The position numbers were made by a program, and so were the translations under genes. From assembly GCA_030535715.1 (NCBI GenBank), contig JAUNRL010000014.1, positions 1 through 11,710 of the forward strand: a stretch of 11,710 bases of DNA, read 5' to 3'. Source of the DNA: Bacillota bacterium (lineage in GTDB: Bacteria > Bacillota > Clostridia > Peptostreptococcales > Anaerovoracaceae). This document shows positions 1 through 8,300 of the stretch, in pieces; position 1 is the stretch's first letter, and each line of letters begins with the position of its first letter. The notes under the pieces were generated by a model. That model was not told where the DNA came from and made no database searches. It worked only from the letters and a program-made list of their open reading frames with translations.

Positions 1-1
1 A

Positions 2-1114
2 AACATCCGCCGGATTGCCGGCTGGCTGAAGCGGCGGCAGACAGCAAACCGGGTGATCTTCGCCGGGTGGGTTTTTGTGCTGCTGATACTGTATTTCTGG
101 CGGGGATATCCGGCGGTGACCGTCGTCCTGCTGTTTACTCTGGCGTACGCGGCAGCAGCGCTTGTTTTCGTTCAGGCGGGAGGAAAGAATCTGCAGGTTC
201 ACCTGTCCGGAGGGGACATGATCGAAAAGGGCGGGACAATGCAGATCCGCGCCCGGATTGAAAACCGGAGCAGGATCCCGGTTTTTCTCTGCTGCGGAGA
301 AGTGAGCGCCCGGAACCGGCTCACCGGAGAGAATGCCCGATTGCCCCTGCGCATATCTGCGGGGCCGGGCGCATCCGCCGAGCAGGTCTTCGTTCTGACC
401 GATGAGTACTGCGGGCTGATCGACACGGAAGTCCGGGAACTGTTCATTCGTGATCCGCTGGAACTGTTCTCCGCGAAGCGGAACAGCCCGGGCCGGACGA
501 CGGGATACATCGCGCCGCAGATCAGTATAGCCGGCATTCCGGAAAGCTGGCTGGATTCATACAACATGGACAGTTATCAGTATTCTCAGCACGAAAAGGG
601 CAATGATCCCGGAGAGGTATTCGGCGTGCGGGAATATCAGGAGGGAGACAGCCTGAGACAGATTCACTGGAAACTGTCTGCAAAGCTGGAGAACGTCACG
701 GTGAAGATTCCCTCCTTCCCTGTGGAAAATAATATCCTGATCATTCTGGACAACCTGCTGGAGCCGGACAAAGATCTCACTCCGGCACAGAAGAGCTGTC
801 TGACGGAGGAATTCTATTCCCTCTCCGCGGCGCTGCTGGAGCGGGAGATCCCCCACAGTCTCGGCTGGTTCGACGGAGAGGATCAGGTCTTCCTGCTGCG
901 GCGTATCCGCAGCACGGAGGAAATGTGGGCGACGGTGCCGGAGGCTCTGGGCTGCGGATTTCAGGTCAGCGAGATCTCGACGGTTTACCGCTATCTGGAG
1001 AACTGGGGAGGAAGCCGGTTCTCCAACCACTTCCTGGTTACCGGCCAGGAGGGAAGGGATACAGAACGATTGGAGAGCCGGGGTGCAGTTTACGTTTTCC
1101 GGACAACCGAATAA
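2..1114 (+). CDS. DUF58 domain-containing membrane protein (5' end outside the window)
   Basis: The C-terminal half carries the DUF58 hallmark REYQEGDSLRQIHW (629-670), with the conserved R-x-Y-x-x-G-D-x-x-R-x-I-x-W pattern. Two hydrophobic segments lie at the N-terminus (about 53-175), followed by a beta-rich region. DUF58 proteins are usually encoded beside a MoxR-type AAA ATPase and a transglutaminase-like membrane protein; the second partner follows directly here with a 32-nt overlap. The function of the family is poorly defined; it is often linked to envelope or protein-complex maturation. The reading frame is open to the window edge. A GTG at 53 could start it, but no Shine-Dalgarno sequence precedes that codon, and the upstream in-frame residues (IAGWLKRRQTANR) are a plausible cytoplasmic lead-in to the first membrane helix. 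I therefore think the true start lies further upstream. The domain call is firm; the start is not. Confidence 0.88.
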   Translation, partial: NIRRIAGWLKRRQTANRVIFAGWVFVLLILYFWRGYPAVTVVLLFTLAYAAAALVFVQAGGKNLQVHLSGGDMIEKGGTMQIRARIENRSRIPVFLCCGEVSARNRLTGENARLPLRISAGPGASAEQVFVLTDEYCGLIDTEVRELFIRDPLELFSAKRNSPGRTTGYIAPQISIAGIPESWLDSYNMDSYQYSQHEKGNDPGEVFGVREYQEGDSLRQIHWKLSAKLENVTVKIPSFPVENNILIILDNLLEPDKDLTPAQKSCLTEEFYSLSAALLEREIPHSLGWFDGEDQVFLLRRIRSTEEMWATVPEALGCGFQVSEISTVYRYLENWGGSRFSNHFLVTGQEGRDTERLESRGAVYVFRTTE

Positions 1115-3254
1115 AGGAGGGGGAAAGGACTGGCTGCCGGTTCTGGGCGGCGCGATCCTCGGGACGGGATGCTTCATCCTGCTCTGTTCGGCCTTCGCCC
1201 TTCGCTGGTCGCCGACGCAGGCTTTTTTCGGCAATCCCCTGCAGGGTCTGCTGGGTGTGTGCAACGCGGCGGCAGACCGCCTGGGACAGTCGGACTACAT
1301 CCTGTTAAAAAAATACGCCGGTGGCGTGACGGCAGGAGGGGATCCGGCAGCCCAGGGCTTTTTTCTGACCATTCTGCTGGCCCTGCTGATCCTGTTGTCC
1401 TGGATGATTCTGCGCAGCGGATGCCGCTGGCTCCTGCTGATCCCGGCGGTGCCGGCCGCGGCGCTGATGTTCTTCACCCACACGGCGTCGGGGATCTGGG
1501 CCGGCGCGGCATTTGCCTTCGCGCTGACCTGCGCTTTCGCACTCATGTCCGCCGGCAGGACGCTGTCCATATGGCTGCTGGCGGTTCCGCTGCTGGCGCT
1601 GGTGCTTTGCGTCGGCACGGCCGCGGTCATCGATCACAGCGGCGGGTTCGCCCGCACCGATCTGCAGGAAAAAACCGGAGCGGCACTGGAGAACCTGGCC
1701 GCGAAACGCTATGGGGAGAATCCTCTGGGCAGCGGCAGGCTGGCGGAACTGAACGGTGAGAAACTGACTGAGGCGAGGGGAAGCATGGCGGATCCGGCCC
1801 GGGCCATGGGCGGGAAAGGCCAGACGAAGACGGCCATGGAGGTGACGATGAGCCGCCCGGAGCCCATGTATCTGCGCGGATTTGTTGGCGAGATCTACAC
1901 GGGAAAAGGCTGGTCATCCCTGAGCAATTCAACGTTGTACGATCAGCGGGATACTCTCTACTGGCTCAATCGCCAGGGCTTCGACGGGCTCTCTCAGCTG
2001 TCCGAAGCCGCGGCGGCGGCCGGGGAGGCCGGGGAAGCGCAGTCGGTGCATATCGCGGTGAAAACAGCGGATCGGGCCCGGGTTTATACGCCTTATGAGA
2101 TTACGGGCACAGACCTGGCCGTCCCCGAAGGAACGAAAAACTGCGCCGGCGGATTCCTGCGCACGAACCGGTTTGCCGGCACACGCGCCTGTGATTACCA
2201 GGCGATCCCCGGGCTGTCCGCTTCCTGGACGGACTGGGCCGGCCGAATCTACAGCGCCGGGGACAGCGAGGAACTGCAGAAGTATTTCGAGGGCGAAAGC
2301 CACTACAACGTCTGGTGTTACGCCAGCTTCACGGGGATTCCCGGTGCCATGACCGGCCTGCTTCAGGCAGCGGTGGGCAGCCCGGGCGACCTGAGCGAGA
2401 GCCACGCAGACTATAAGGAAACCATCGCGGCCATCCGGACATATCTGGAGGACAATTATCTCTACACGGAAAACTTCACGGTGCCGGAAGCGGGTGAGGA
2501 TGCGGTCGAACATTTCATGGTCACGGGCAGGGGCTGCGACGCCCACTACGCCTCTCTGGCCGCTCTGCTCTTCCGGTATTACGGAATCCCCGCCCGGTAT
2601 GTGGAAGGGTATCTGGTTACCCCGGAGGATACAGCGGGGGCAAAAGCAATGCAGCCTGTGCCCATCGGCGTCAGCCATGCCCACGCCTGGACGGAGATCT
2701 ATATCGACGGGCTGGGCTGGATTCCGGTGGAGATGACCGGCGCCTACCGGGACATTATGCCGGAGGCGGACATGGAGAAGGGCCTGCAGGCCGTGCAGTA
2801 TGCCGCGGTGAAAAAGGATCAGGATAATCCGCCGGAGGAAGAACTGCCCGAGGAGCAGGGCGCGTCCTCCTACGGCAGGCTGCTGTTTCGCATTCTGCTG
2901 CTGGCGGCGGGAATCCTTCTGGCGTTGCTTTTGCTCTGGATCCTGTACCGATTGCTGGGCGATTACCGAGAGAAGCGGGCCAGACAACGGGCCTTCGCCG
3001 ATCCGGATCCGCGGAAGGGAGTCTGCGCCATGTACGGATACCTGCTGCGGGAAGGCGTTCCCTGCAGCAGGGAGGCCAAAGAGATCGGCGACCGGGCATC
3101 CTTCAGCCGGGAGGAAATTGACGAATCGGATCGCACGCGGATGCGCGCAGAAATGGAGTGGGGAGAACGTGAGAAAAAAACTCAGGAAAAACGGAATCAT
3201 CGGATTGCTGCTGATCGTCTTTCTGCTGTTTGCCGCTGGCTGCGGCGGAAGTGA
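1083..3254 (+). CDS. Transglutaminase-like membrane protein (TgpA-like architecture, DUF4129-like tail)
   Basis: This 723-residue protein has about five N-terminal membrane helices (residues ~19-41, 92-109, 113-131, 136-154, 158-180), a large extracytoplasmic part, one more helix (~600-625) and a charged cytoplasmic tail. The transglutaminase core is clear: the catalytic cysteine C485 in GRGCDAHYASLAA, then RYYGIPARYVEGY, then the catalytic histidine H534 in HAHAW, and GWIPVEMT with E550 where many family members have Asp. All catalytic positions are thus plausibly occupied. Related proteins act as proteases or protein-modifying enzymes at the outer membrane face; the substrate is unknown. 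The tail (KGVCAMYGYLLREG...SREAKEI) resembles the DUF4129 region. The GTG start at 1083 has GGAGAG six bases upstream and overlaps the DUF58 gene. A second, stronger Shine-Dalgarno at 1115-1121 has no ATG, GTG or TTG after it, only an in-frame CTG at 1134. The 3' end runs 86 nt into the next gene. Confidence 0.9.
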   Translation: MQFTFSGQPNKGGGKDWLPVLGGAILGTGCFILLCSAFALRWSPTQAFFGNPLQGLLGVCNAAADRLGQSDYILLKKYAGGVTAGGDPAAQGFFLTILLALLILLSWMILRSGCRWLLLIPAVPAAALMFFTHTASGIWAGAAFAFALTCAFALMSAGRTLSIWLLAVPLLALVLCVGTAAVIDHSGGFARTDLQEKTGAALENLAAKRYGENPLGSGRLAELNGEKLTEARGSMADPARAMGGKGQTKTAMEVTMSRPEPMYLRGFVGEIYTGKGWSSLSNSTLYDQRDTLYWLNRQGFDGLSQLSEAAAAAGEAGEAQSVHIAVKTADRARVYTPYEITGTDLAVPEGTKNCAGGFLRTNRFAGTRACDYQAIPGLSASWTDWAGRIYSAGDSEELQKYFEGESHYNVWCYASFTGIPGAMTGLLQAAVGSPGDLSESHADYKETIAAIRTYLEDNYLYTENFTVPEAGEDAVEHFMVTGRGCDAHYASLAALLFRYYGIPARYVEGYLVTPEDTAGAKAMQPVPIGVSHAHAWTEIYIDGLGWIPVEMTGAYRDIMPEADMEKGLQAVQYAAVKKDQDNPPEEELPEEQGASSYGRLLFRILLLAAGILLALLLLWILYRLLGDYREKRARQRAFADPDPRKGVCAMYGYLLREGVPCSREAKEIGDRASFSREEIDESDRTRMRAEMEWGEREKKTQEKRNHRIAADRLSAVCRWLRRK
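1114..1123 (+). promoter_or_regulatory. Strong Shine-Dalgarno-like sequence with no conventional start after it
   Basis: AAGGAGGGGG lies immediately after the DUF58 stop codon (TAA 1112-1114) and inside the transglutaminase frame. No ATG, GTG or TTG follows at normal spacing in any frame; the only in-frame candidate is CTG at 1134. It may mark a CTG start for the transglutaminase gene, a ribosome pause site, or chance. The GTG at 1083 remains my preferred start. Confidence 0.4.
3155..3165 (+). promoter_or_regulatory. Ribosome-binding region that sets the lipoprotein start
   Basis: Two purine runs, GGAG (3155-3158) and GGGGAG (3160-3165), precede the GTG at 3169. Together with the lipoprotein signal peptide that begins exactly at this GTG, they favour 3169 over the in-frame TTG at 3118. 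Confidence 0.5.
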
Positions 3255-4134
3255 ACCTGACGGACAGGCAGCGTCCTCAGCTCAATCCGTCATCCTGGTG
3301 CAGCCGGCCCAGGCGGAGAAGGAAACCGCGGCCCGGCTGATCCGGGATCTGACGGAGGCGGGAGATCCCGGCCCGGGAACGGAATGGAGCATCATCGCCA
3401 TTGCCCGATCCTCTCTGGCGAAGACCCCGGAGGCACAGGCCCTCTTTGCCGCCTATCAGGAGAATCTGCGGCTGCAGGTCAAGCGCGGCAGGGGGATTCT
3501 GGATGCGGAACGTCCTACGGATAACGCCAAGGCGGCCATTGCCCTGCGCATGACGGGCGTGAATCCTTTCTCGGTGGAAGGCTATGACCTGCTTGCCCGG
3601 CTGGAGGATGAGGAGGCAGTGCGGGAGCAGGGCATCAACGCAGAGATCTGGGCGCTGACCGCCGCCGCCGCATGCGGACGGGATCTGGAGGCGGCCGATA
3701 CATTCCGGGTGGATATCCGCGCCATGCAGGGCGCGGACGGCGGCATCACCTTCGACGGGACAGAGCAGGACGTGGACATTACGGCCATGGCCATGCAGGC
3801 GCTTGCCCTGTCCGGGAAAGAGGAGGACGAGGATCTGATCACCGCTGCGCGGGGCTGGCTGGCCGGGAAGCAGGGCGCGGACGGCAGTTTCGTCAATGCC
3901 GAATCCACGGCCCAGGTGATTCTGGCGCTGAACTGCATGGGGGAAGATCCCGCGGCAGCGGAGGATTTCATCCGTGGCAACAGAACGCTGGCGGACGGGC
4001 TGATGGTCTACCGCGTTGGTGACGGGTTTCGCCACCTGGACGAGCAGGAGGCGGACGGCATGGCGACGGAACAGTCCCAGTGCGCCCTGGATGCGCTGAT
4101 GATGGGAAGCGGGGAGCGATTCTATATCCCGTAA
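3169..4134 (+). CDS. Lipoprotein with alpha/alpha-toroid (prenyltransferase/squalene-oxidase-type repeat) domain
   Basis: The product is 321 residues from the GTG at 3169. It opens with a lipoprotein signal peptide: basic VRKKLRKN, a hydrophobic core, then the lipobox FAAGC with the modified cysteine at residue 25 (codon 3241). The mature part has the repeat pattern of the terpenoid-cyclase/prenyltransferase toroid: GINAEIWAL (155-163), ADGGITFDG with DVDITAMAMQALA following (D190 to ~213), ADGSF with AQVILALNCMG following (D238 on), and the late MATEQ motif (298-302). Bacterial relatives often occur with DUF4430, and the same fold forms the N-terminal alpha domain of animal intrinsic factor and transcobalamin. 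It probably acts as a membrane-tethered binding protein outside the cell, not as a terpene cyclase; no cyclase DXDD motif is seen (DVDI is the nearest match). A longer reading from TTG 3118 would hide the signal peptide and is not favoured. It overlaps the preceding gene by 86 nt; the next starts 24 nt downstream. Confidence 0.85.
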   Translation: MRKKLRKNGIIGLLLIVFLLFAAGCGGSEPDGQAASSAQSVILVQPAQAEKETAARLIRDLTEAGDPGPGTEWSIIAIARSSLAKTPEAQALFAAYQENLRLQVKRGRGILDAERPTDNAKAAIALRMTGVNPFSVEGYDLLARLEDEEAVREQGINAEIWALTAAAACGRDLEAADTFRVDIRAMQGADGGITFDGTEQDVDITAMAMQALALSGKEEDEDLITAARGWLAGKQGADGSFVNAESTAQVILALNCMGEDPAAAEDFIRGNRTLADGLMVYRVGDGFRHLDEQEADGMATEQSQCALDALMMGSGERFYIP

Positions 4135-4158
4135 CCGGAAGGAAAGGAAGAGAGCCTG

Positions 4159-5229
4159 ATGAGCAAAGGCAGATGGTTTCTGACCGCGTCGCTGGCGATG
4201 GTCTTTCTCCTCGTGGTCGGAACGACGGTGTTTCTCTACGGACAGGAGGAGTATGAACCGCCCAACCGGGTAGCGGGAACGGATCCCCAGCGGTCCCAGG
4301 TCTATGTGACCGGAACCGGATACATGGTGGATCAGCAACGGGGTAAGATTCATCAGAAAGAAGAAAAACAGAAGAAGGAAGAGCAGGCGACGAAACCGGA
4401 GACGGAGCAGCAGGTCACGCAGCAGCCAGAGGGATCGGCCGGCTCCCGCTCCGTAAAAACCATCCGGGCCCGGCAGGCTTCCCGCAGCTCCGCCAAGAAA
4501 GGAAAGACGGCAGACGGGAAAAAGGGAACAGGCGGAACGGCGCAGAATCCGACCCGGATGGTGCCGACGAAGCAGGAGACGGATCCGACAAAGGGCGATC
4601 CCGGCGGAGAGGAGGGCGAGTCCGAGGAAGATCGGGCGAAGAAGCCGGTCATCCGGATCAGCGTCGCCAGCGGGGAGCGGATCAGCGGACGGACGGTGGA
4701 CTTCACCGTCTCGGTGACGGATTACAAAGGACGGAATGTGCCGGTGTTTTCCGAGGATGACGGCTCCTTCACCGTGACCCTCAACGGAACCCGGCTGTAC
4801 AGCACGGGAATCAGCGGCAGCGGGACAGCCTTCCGCGAGACCATGGCGGAGGGCACCAATGAAATCCGCGTGAGCGCTGCCGACCGGGAGGGACACACGT
4901 CGGTGAAGATCGTCCGGTTTACCGGGAACACCAGCGAAGAGGCGGAGGAGATCGGTGTCGCTGCGGTCAGCATCGAGGCGCCGATCCTGCATCTGGATGT
5001 GATCTGCGCCACGGAGGTGTCCCTGCACCGGGGAGATACGGCGAAGGATGTGCTGGAGACGGCTTTCCGCGAGGCCGGGATCAAACCGACCTTCAGCGGC
5101 GGATATCTGGCCGGCATCAGCCGGCCCGGGATTTCTCAGGACGCGTGGGTTGACGATGAGATCCGAACCCTTATGGAGGAAATGCGCAAGACGGAAAGGA
5201 TCCGGCGAAGCAGGACAGAAATCAGCTGA
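4159..5229 (+). CDS. Membrane-anchored Ig-like/DUF4430 protein, C-terminus lost to a frameshift
   Basis: The 356-residue reading starts at ATG 4159 with AGGAAG eight bases upstream. Residues 1-27 are a signal anchor. Residues ~60-160 form a low-complexity Lys/Glu/Gln/Thr linker that could span the cell wall. Residues ~164-260 look like a bacterial Ig-like beta-sandwich (VIRISVASGERISGRTVDFTV at the start, NEIRVSAADREGH near its end). From ~268 a DUF4430 domain begins: LHLDVICATEVSLHRGDTAK, then DVLETAFREAGIKPTFSGGY and LAGISRPG. The second half of that domain, including the SGW-x-Y-x-VNG motif, is absent in this frame; the reading ends in out-of-frame sequence (ERIRRSRTEIS) and stops at 5229. 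The missing half lies directly downstream in another frame. DUF4430 is related to the C-terminal beta domain of eukaryotic cobalamin carriers, so a ligand-binding role with the upstream lipoprotein is plausible. As written, the product would lack a complete domain. Confidence 0.82.
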   Translation: MSKGRWFLTASLAMVFLLVVGTTVFLYGQEEYEPPNRVAGTDPQRSQVYVTGTGYMVDQQRGKIHQKEEKQKKEEQATKPETEQQVTQQPEGSAGSRSVKTIRARQASRSSAKKGKTADGKKGTGGTAQNPTRMVPTKQETDPTKGDPGGEEGESEEDRAKKPVIRISVASGERISGRTVDFTVSVTDYKGRNVPVFSEDDGSFTVTLNGTRLYSTGISGSGTAFRETMAEGTNEIRVSAADREGHTSVKIVRFTGNTSEEAEEIGVAAVSIEAPILHLDVICATEVSLHRGDTAKDVLETAFREAGIKPTFSGGYLAGISRPGISQDAWVDDEIRTLMEEMRKTERIRRSRTEIS

Positions 5230-5369
5230 GGGAACATGACTTCTATGATTCCTCCGGCTGGATCTACAACGTGAACGGGGAATTTCCGCAGATCGGGCTG
5301 GGATCGTACAAGCTGGAAGACGGCGATGCCCTGTATCTCATCTTCCAGCTGGCGGAGGATGTGTACTGA
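5190..5369 (+). pseudogene. Out-of-frame C-terminal half of the DUF4430 domain
   Basis: In the frame one base back from the preceding gene, this stretch reads DGKDPAKQDRNQLREHDF, then YDSSGWIYNVNGEFPQIG and SYKLEDGDALYLIFQLAEDVY, ending at TGA 5367-5369. These are the typical second-half DUF4430 motifs: SGW-x-Y-x-VNG, then Y-x-L-x-DGD. It has no start codon or Shine-Dalgarno of its own. Adding one base near 5190 (for example a G, turning AAGACGG into AAGGACGG) would join the two frames as ...MRKDGKDPAK... and give a 403-residue protein. The next gene starts 23 nt after this stop, as expected if this is the true gene end. A real mutation and a sequencing or assembly error cannot be told apart from this sequence alone. 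Confidence 0.85.
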
Positions 5370-5392
5370 AGAGGATAACACGAGGTGGCAGC

Positions 5393-8300
5393 ATGAAACG
5401 AAAAAACACAGGACGGAAATTCATCGGGCGGTGCCTGCCGGTCATCGGACTGGCGGTGATGCTGAGCATGGCCTGGATTGCCTTTGCGGGAGACGCGGCC
5501 AGCGCCGCGGATCGGGACATCGAGTGGAGAAGCTACCAGAACAGCGCGGAGAACAACGGCGTCATCGGCGGCATCCCGACGTCCGGGTCCTATGAGGAAA
5601 CCTCCCTGCTCTGGGGGAAGAAAATGGTCAACGGCTACACCGTGTCCTTCACACCGCCACTGATCATCGACGGCGATCTGATCACCGCGTCCAACAGACA
5701 CGTCTACCGGATCGATAAGCGAACCGGGGAGACAAAGGCGACCAGCGCGGAGCTGAAGCTCAATGTGGGATACGCCATGAATCCCATCACCTACGACCGG
5801 GAGAAGGATCAGTTCTATGTGCCCATCATGAACGGCCGCGTGCAATGTCTGGATGGGGAGACCCTTTCCTCGAAATGGATTTCCCGGGAGTACAAATACA
5901 ACCAGACCCTGTCACCCATCGCCTGCAAAGGCGGACTGGTCTACACGGGCATCTGGGAGACGGAGACCGATGACGGCGTATTCTTCTGCCTGAACGCGGA
6001 TACGGGCGCGGAAGTGTGGACATTCCGGCCATCAGAGCACGGGGATCAGCCACACGGATTCTACTGGGCGGGCGCTTACGTCAATGAGAACCATGTTGTC
6101 GTCGGTTCCGATGACGGGGCGAACAACACCTTCGCGGAGGCGTCCAACGAGGCCTATCCGGCAACGGCGGTCGCGTACTGCTTCGACCGGAGAACGGGTG
6201 AAGTCGTCGACCGGATCACCGGGATCAAGGGGGATGTCCGGAGCACGGTGGCTTACCATGACGGCTTTGTCTATTTTGTGTCCAAGGGCGGGCGGCTGTA
6301 CAAAGCGGCGCTCGGTGCGGACGGGAAGTTCAGCCGGGTTTCTTCGATTCAGCTGAAGGACAGCCGGGGCGTGGACGCAATGATGACTTCCACGCCGGTA
6401 ATCCATAATGGCAGGATCTATGCCGGCGCGGCAGGATCGGGAGGCCAGTTCAGCGCCGACGGCGGGCACATGTTCGCCGTGATCCGGGATGATCCGTCTC
6501 TGTCGGACAGCTCGCTGATCTATACGGTGCCCATTTCCGGGTATCCCCAGGCGGCGCCTCTGCTCTCCACGGCCACCGAGGATACCGACGGCAAGGTTCG
6601 CCTCTACTTCACCTTCAACGCCTTTCCCGGAGGGATCTACTGTCTGGAGGATTCAGCGGAGGCAACGGCGGAGCATCATGAGAACGCTCATCTGCTTTAC
6701 CGCCCGAAGCAGGAGATGCAGCAGTACTGCATCAGCCCCCTGTGCTGCGACCGGGACGGAACCTTCTATTACAAGAATGACAGCGGGTACATGATGGCGG
6801 TCGGCATGAACAGGGCCTGGCTCAGCGGGATCGACGTCACCTGCACCCAGGGCGAGGTGGTCTGGGAAAGCGCCTTTGCTTCCGGCACCCTGAACTATAC
6901 CCTGAACGCGCCCGGCGGAGCGAACGAAGTGAAGATTTCTCCGCGCATTCCGGAGGGAAGCGGGATGACGGTTACCGTGGACGGGAAGCCCTTTGCCGGG
7001 CAGCCTGTCGCCGCGGCGGTCGGGACGCAGTCCCGAGCCGTTTCCGTGGAGGTGACGAAGACCGCGGGAGACCGGAGCTGGACCAGAACCTATGCGCTGA
7101 ATATCAGTTCGGCCTTGGACAACGCGAATCTGGCCGGACTGGCCATTACCGACAGCAATATGAAGCCCCAGATTGTCGACACGGAGACCCAAAAGGCCAG
7201 CGGGATTGGCGTGGGGTATGACCCGGACTTTGATGCCGCCATTGTCGACTACACGGGCAGGACCTACGAAGGAGAAAAGACCTTCCTCAACATCTGGCTG
7301 CAGACGGCGGACAGCAAAGCTTCATTGCGGATCGTCCCGGCGAGCCATGTGGGCAACAGTTCGCCAAGCAAGTATATGAATGCGGACGGCACCCTCAAGC
7401 CGGCGCAGAACGGAAGGTATCCGATCTACTGGGTCAGGGGGGCCAACTCCGCGGAAGTGGACGTGGAAGTGACCTCCGCCAGCGGGAAGAGCACGAAGGT
7501 GTATCGTGTGACCCTGGTCCGGGGCAGGAATCACCTGGATGTCGGTGAGGATCCTCTGATCCTGACGCCCTCTTCGGCGGTGCTGTATACCGGCGGGAAG
7601 GAGCAGAGGGTACAGGTTTCCGCTGTTTTCCGCGGAGAGGACGTGACCGGCGAGTGCGCTTTCACATCGACGGATCCGAAGGTGGCGGTGGTCAGCGCCG
7701 GCGGGACGATTACCGCTGCGGGTACGGGAGAGGCGGAGATCTGGGTCGATCTGACCCGGGAGAACCGCCGGGAACGGATCCACGTTGAGGTGGAAAACCC
7801 GAAACTGGAGCCTCCTGCGGCATCCCTGCGCGGCGGCACATATGAACAGCCGCTTCAGCTGGTCCTGCAGGCGGATCAGCCAGGTGCGCAGATCCGATTC
7901 AACATCGCCGAGGGCGAAGAAGAACCGCCGGTGCCTGTCACGACGACCGGAACGGTTTATGACGGCCCCATCGCCATCGGCAGGGACGGAGAGTGCGTCT
8001 CGGTGACCATCTGTGCTATTGCCTGCGGTAAAGGATTTTCCAAAAGCGATCCCGCCAGATTCCAGTATACGGTGGATCTGACGGAAGGCCCGAAGACGGA
8101 GCCCAACACCGTGTCCCCGGAGCCGGGCAGCATTGCCGTGGCGGAGCAGGATGCGACGGCCTTCGCGGCCCTGCCGTCAGGGATATCCTATGAAGCGCTG
8201 ACCGCGAAATTGGCAGCGGTGGAGACCGTCCGGGTGATTCTGACCGGAGGATCGGATGTGAGCGGCGTCGATCTGTCGGATTCTGATTACCCGCGGATCA

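Noticed and set aside
3-29. Possible last codons of an upstream gene (reading ...TSAGLPAG, stop 27-29), perhaps the expected MoxR ATPase
   Set aside because: Only eight residues are visible and none is diagnostic, so no gene can be supported.
1929-3200. Long minus-strand open frame (423 codons) opposite the transglutaminase gene
   Set aside because: It is antisense to a gene with clear catalytic motifs, has no recognisable domain, and is Arg/Pro/Gly-rich as expected for a GC-driven shadow frame.
3769-3780. DVDI in the lipoprotein as a DXDD-type squalene-hopene cyclase catalytic motif
   Set aside because: The last acidic residue is missing, the protein is a secreted lipoprotein of about 300 residues, and the context is transport, so a cyclase role is not supported.
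3277-5028. Minus-strand open frame of 583 codons
   Set aside because: It spans two well-supported + strand genes, has low-complexity Leu/Arg runs opposite the charged linker, and shows no domain or ribosome site.
5185-5235. Programmed -1 ribosomal frameshift joining the two DUF4430 frames
   Set aside because: No canonical slippery heptamer in phase and no obvious downstream stem-loop; a simple one-base indel is more likely.
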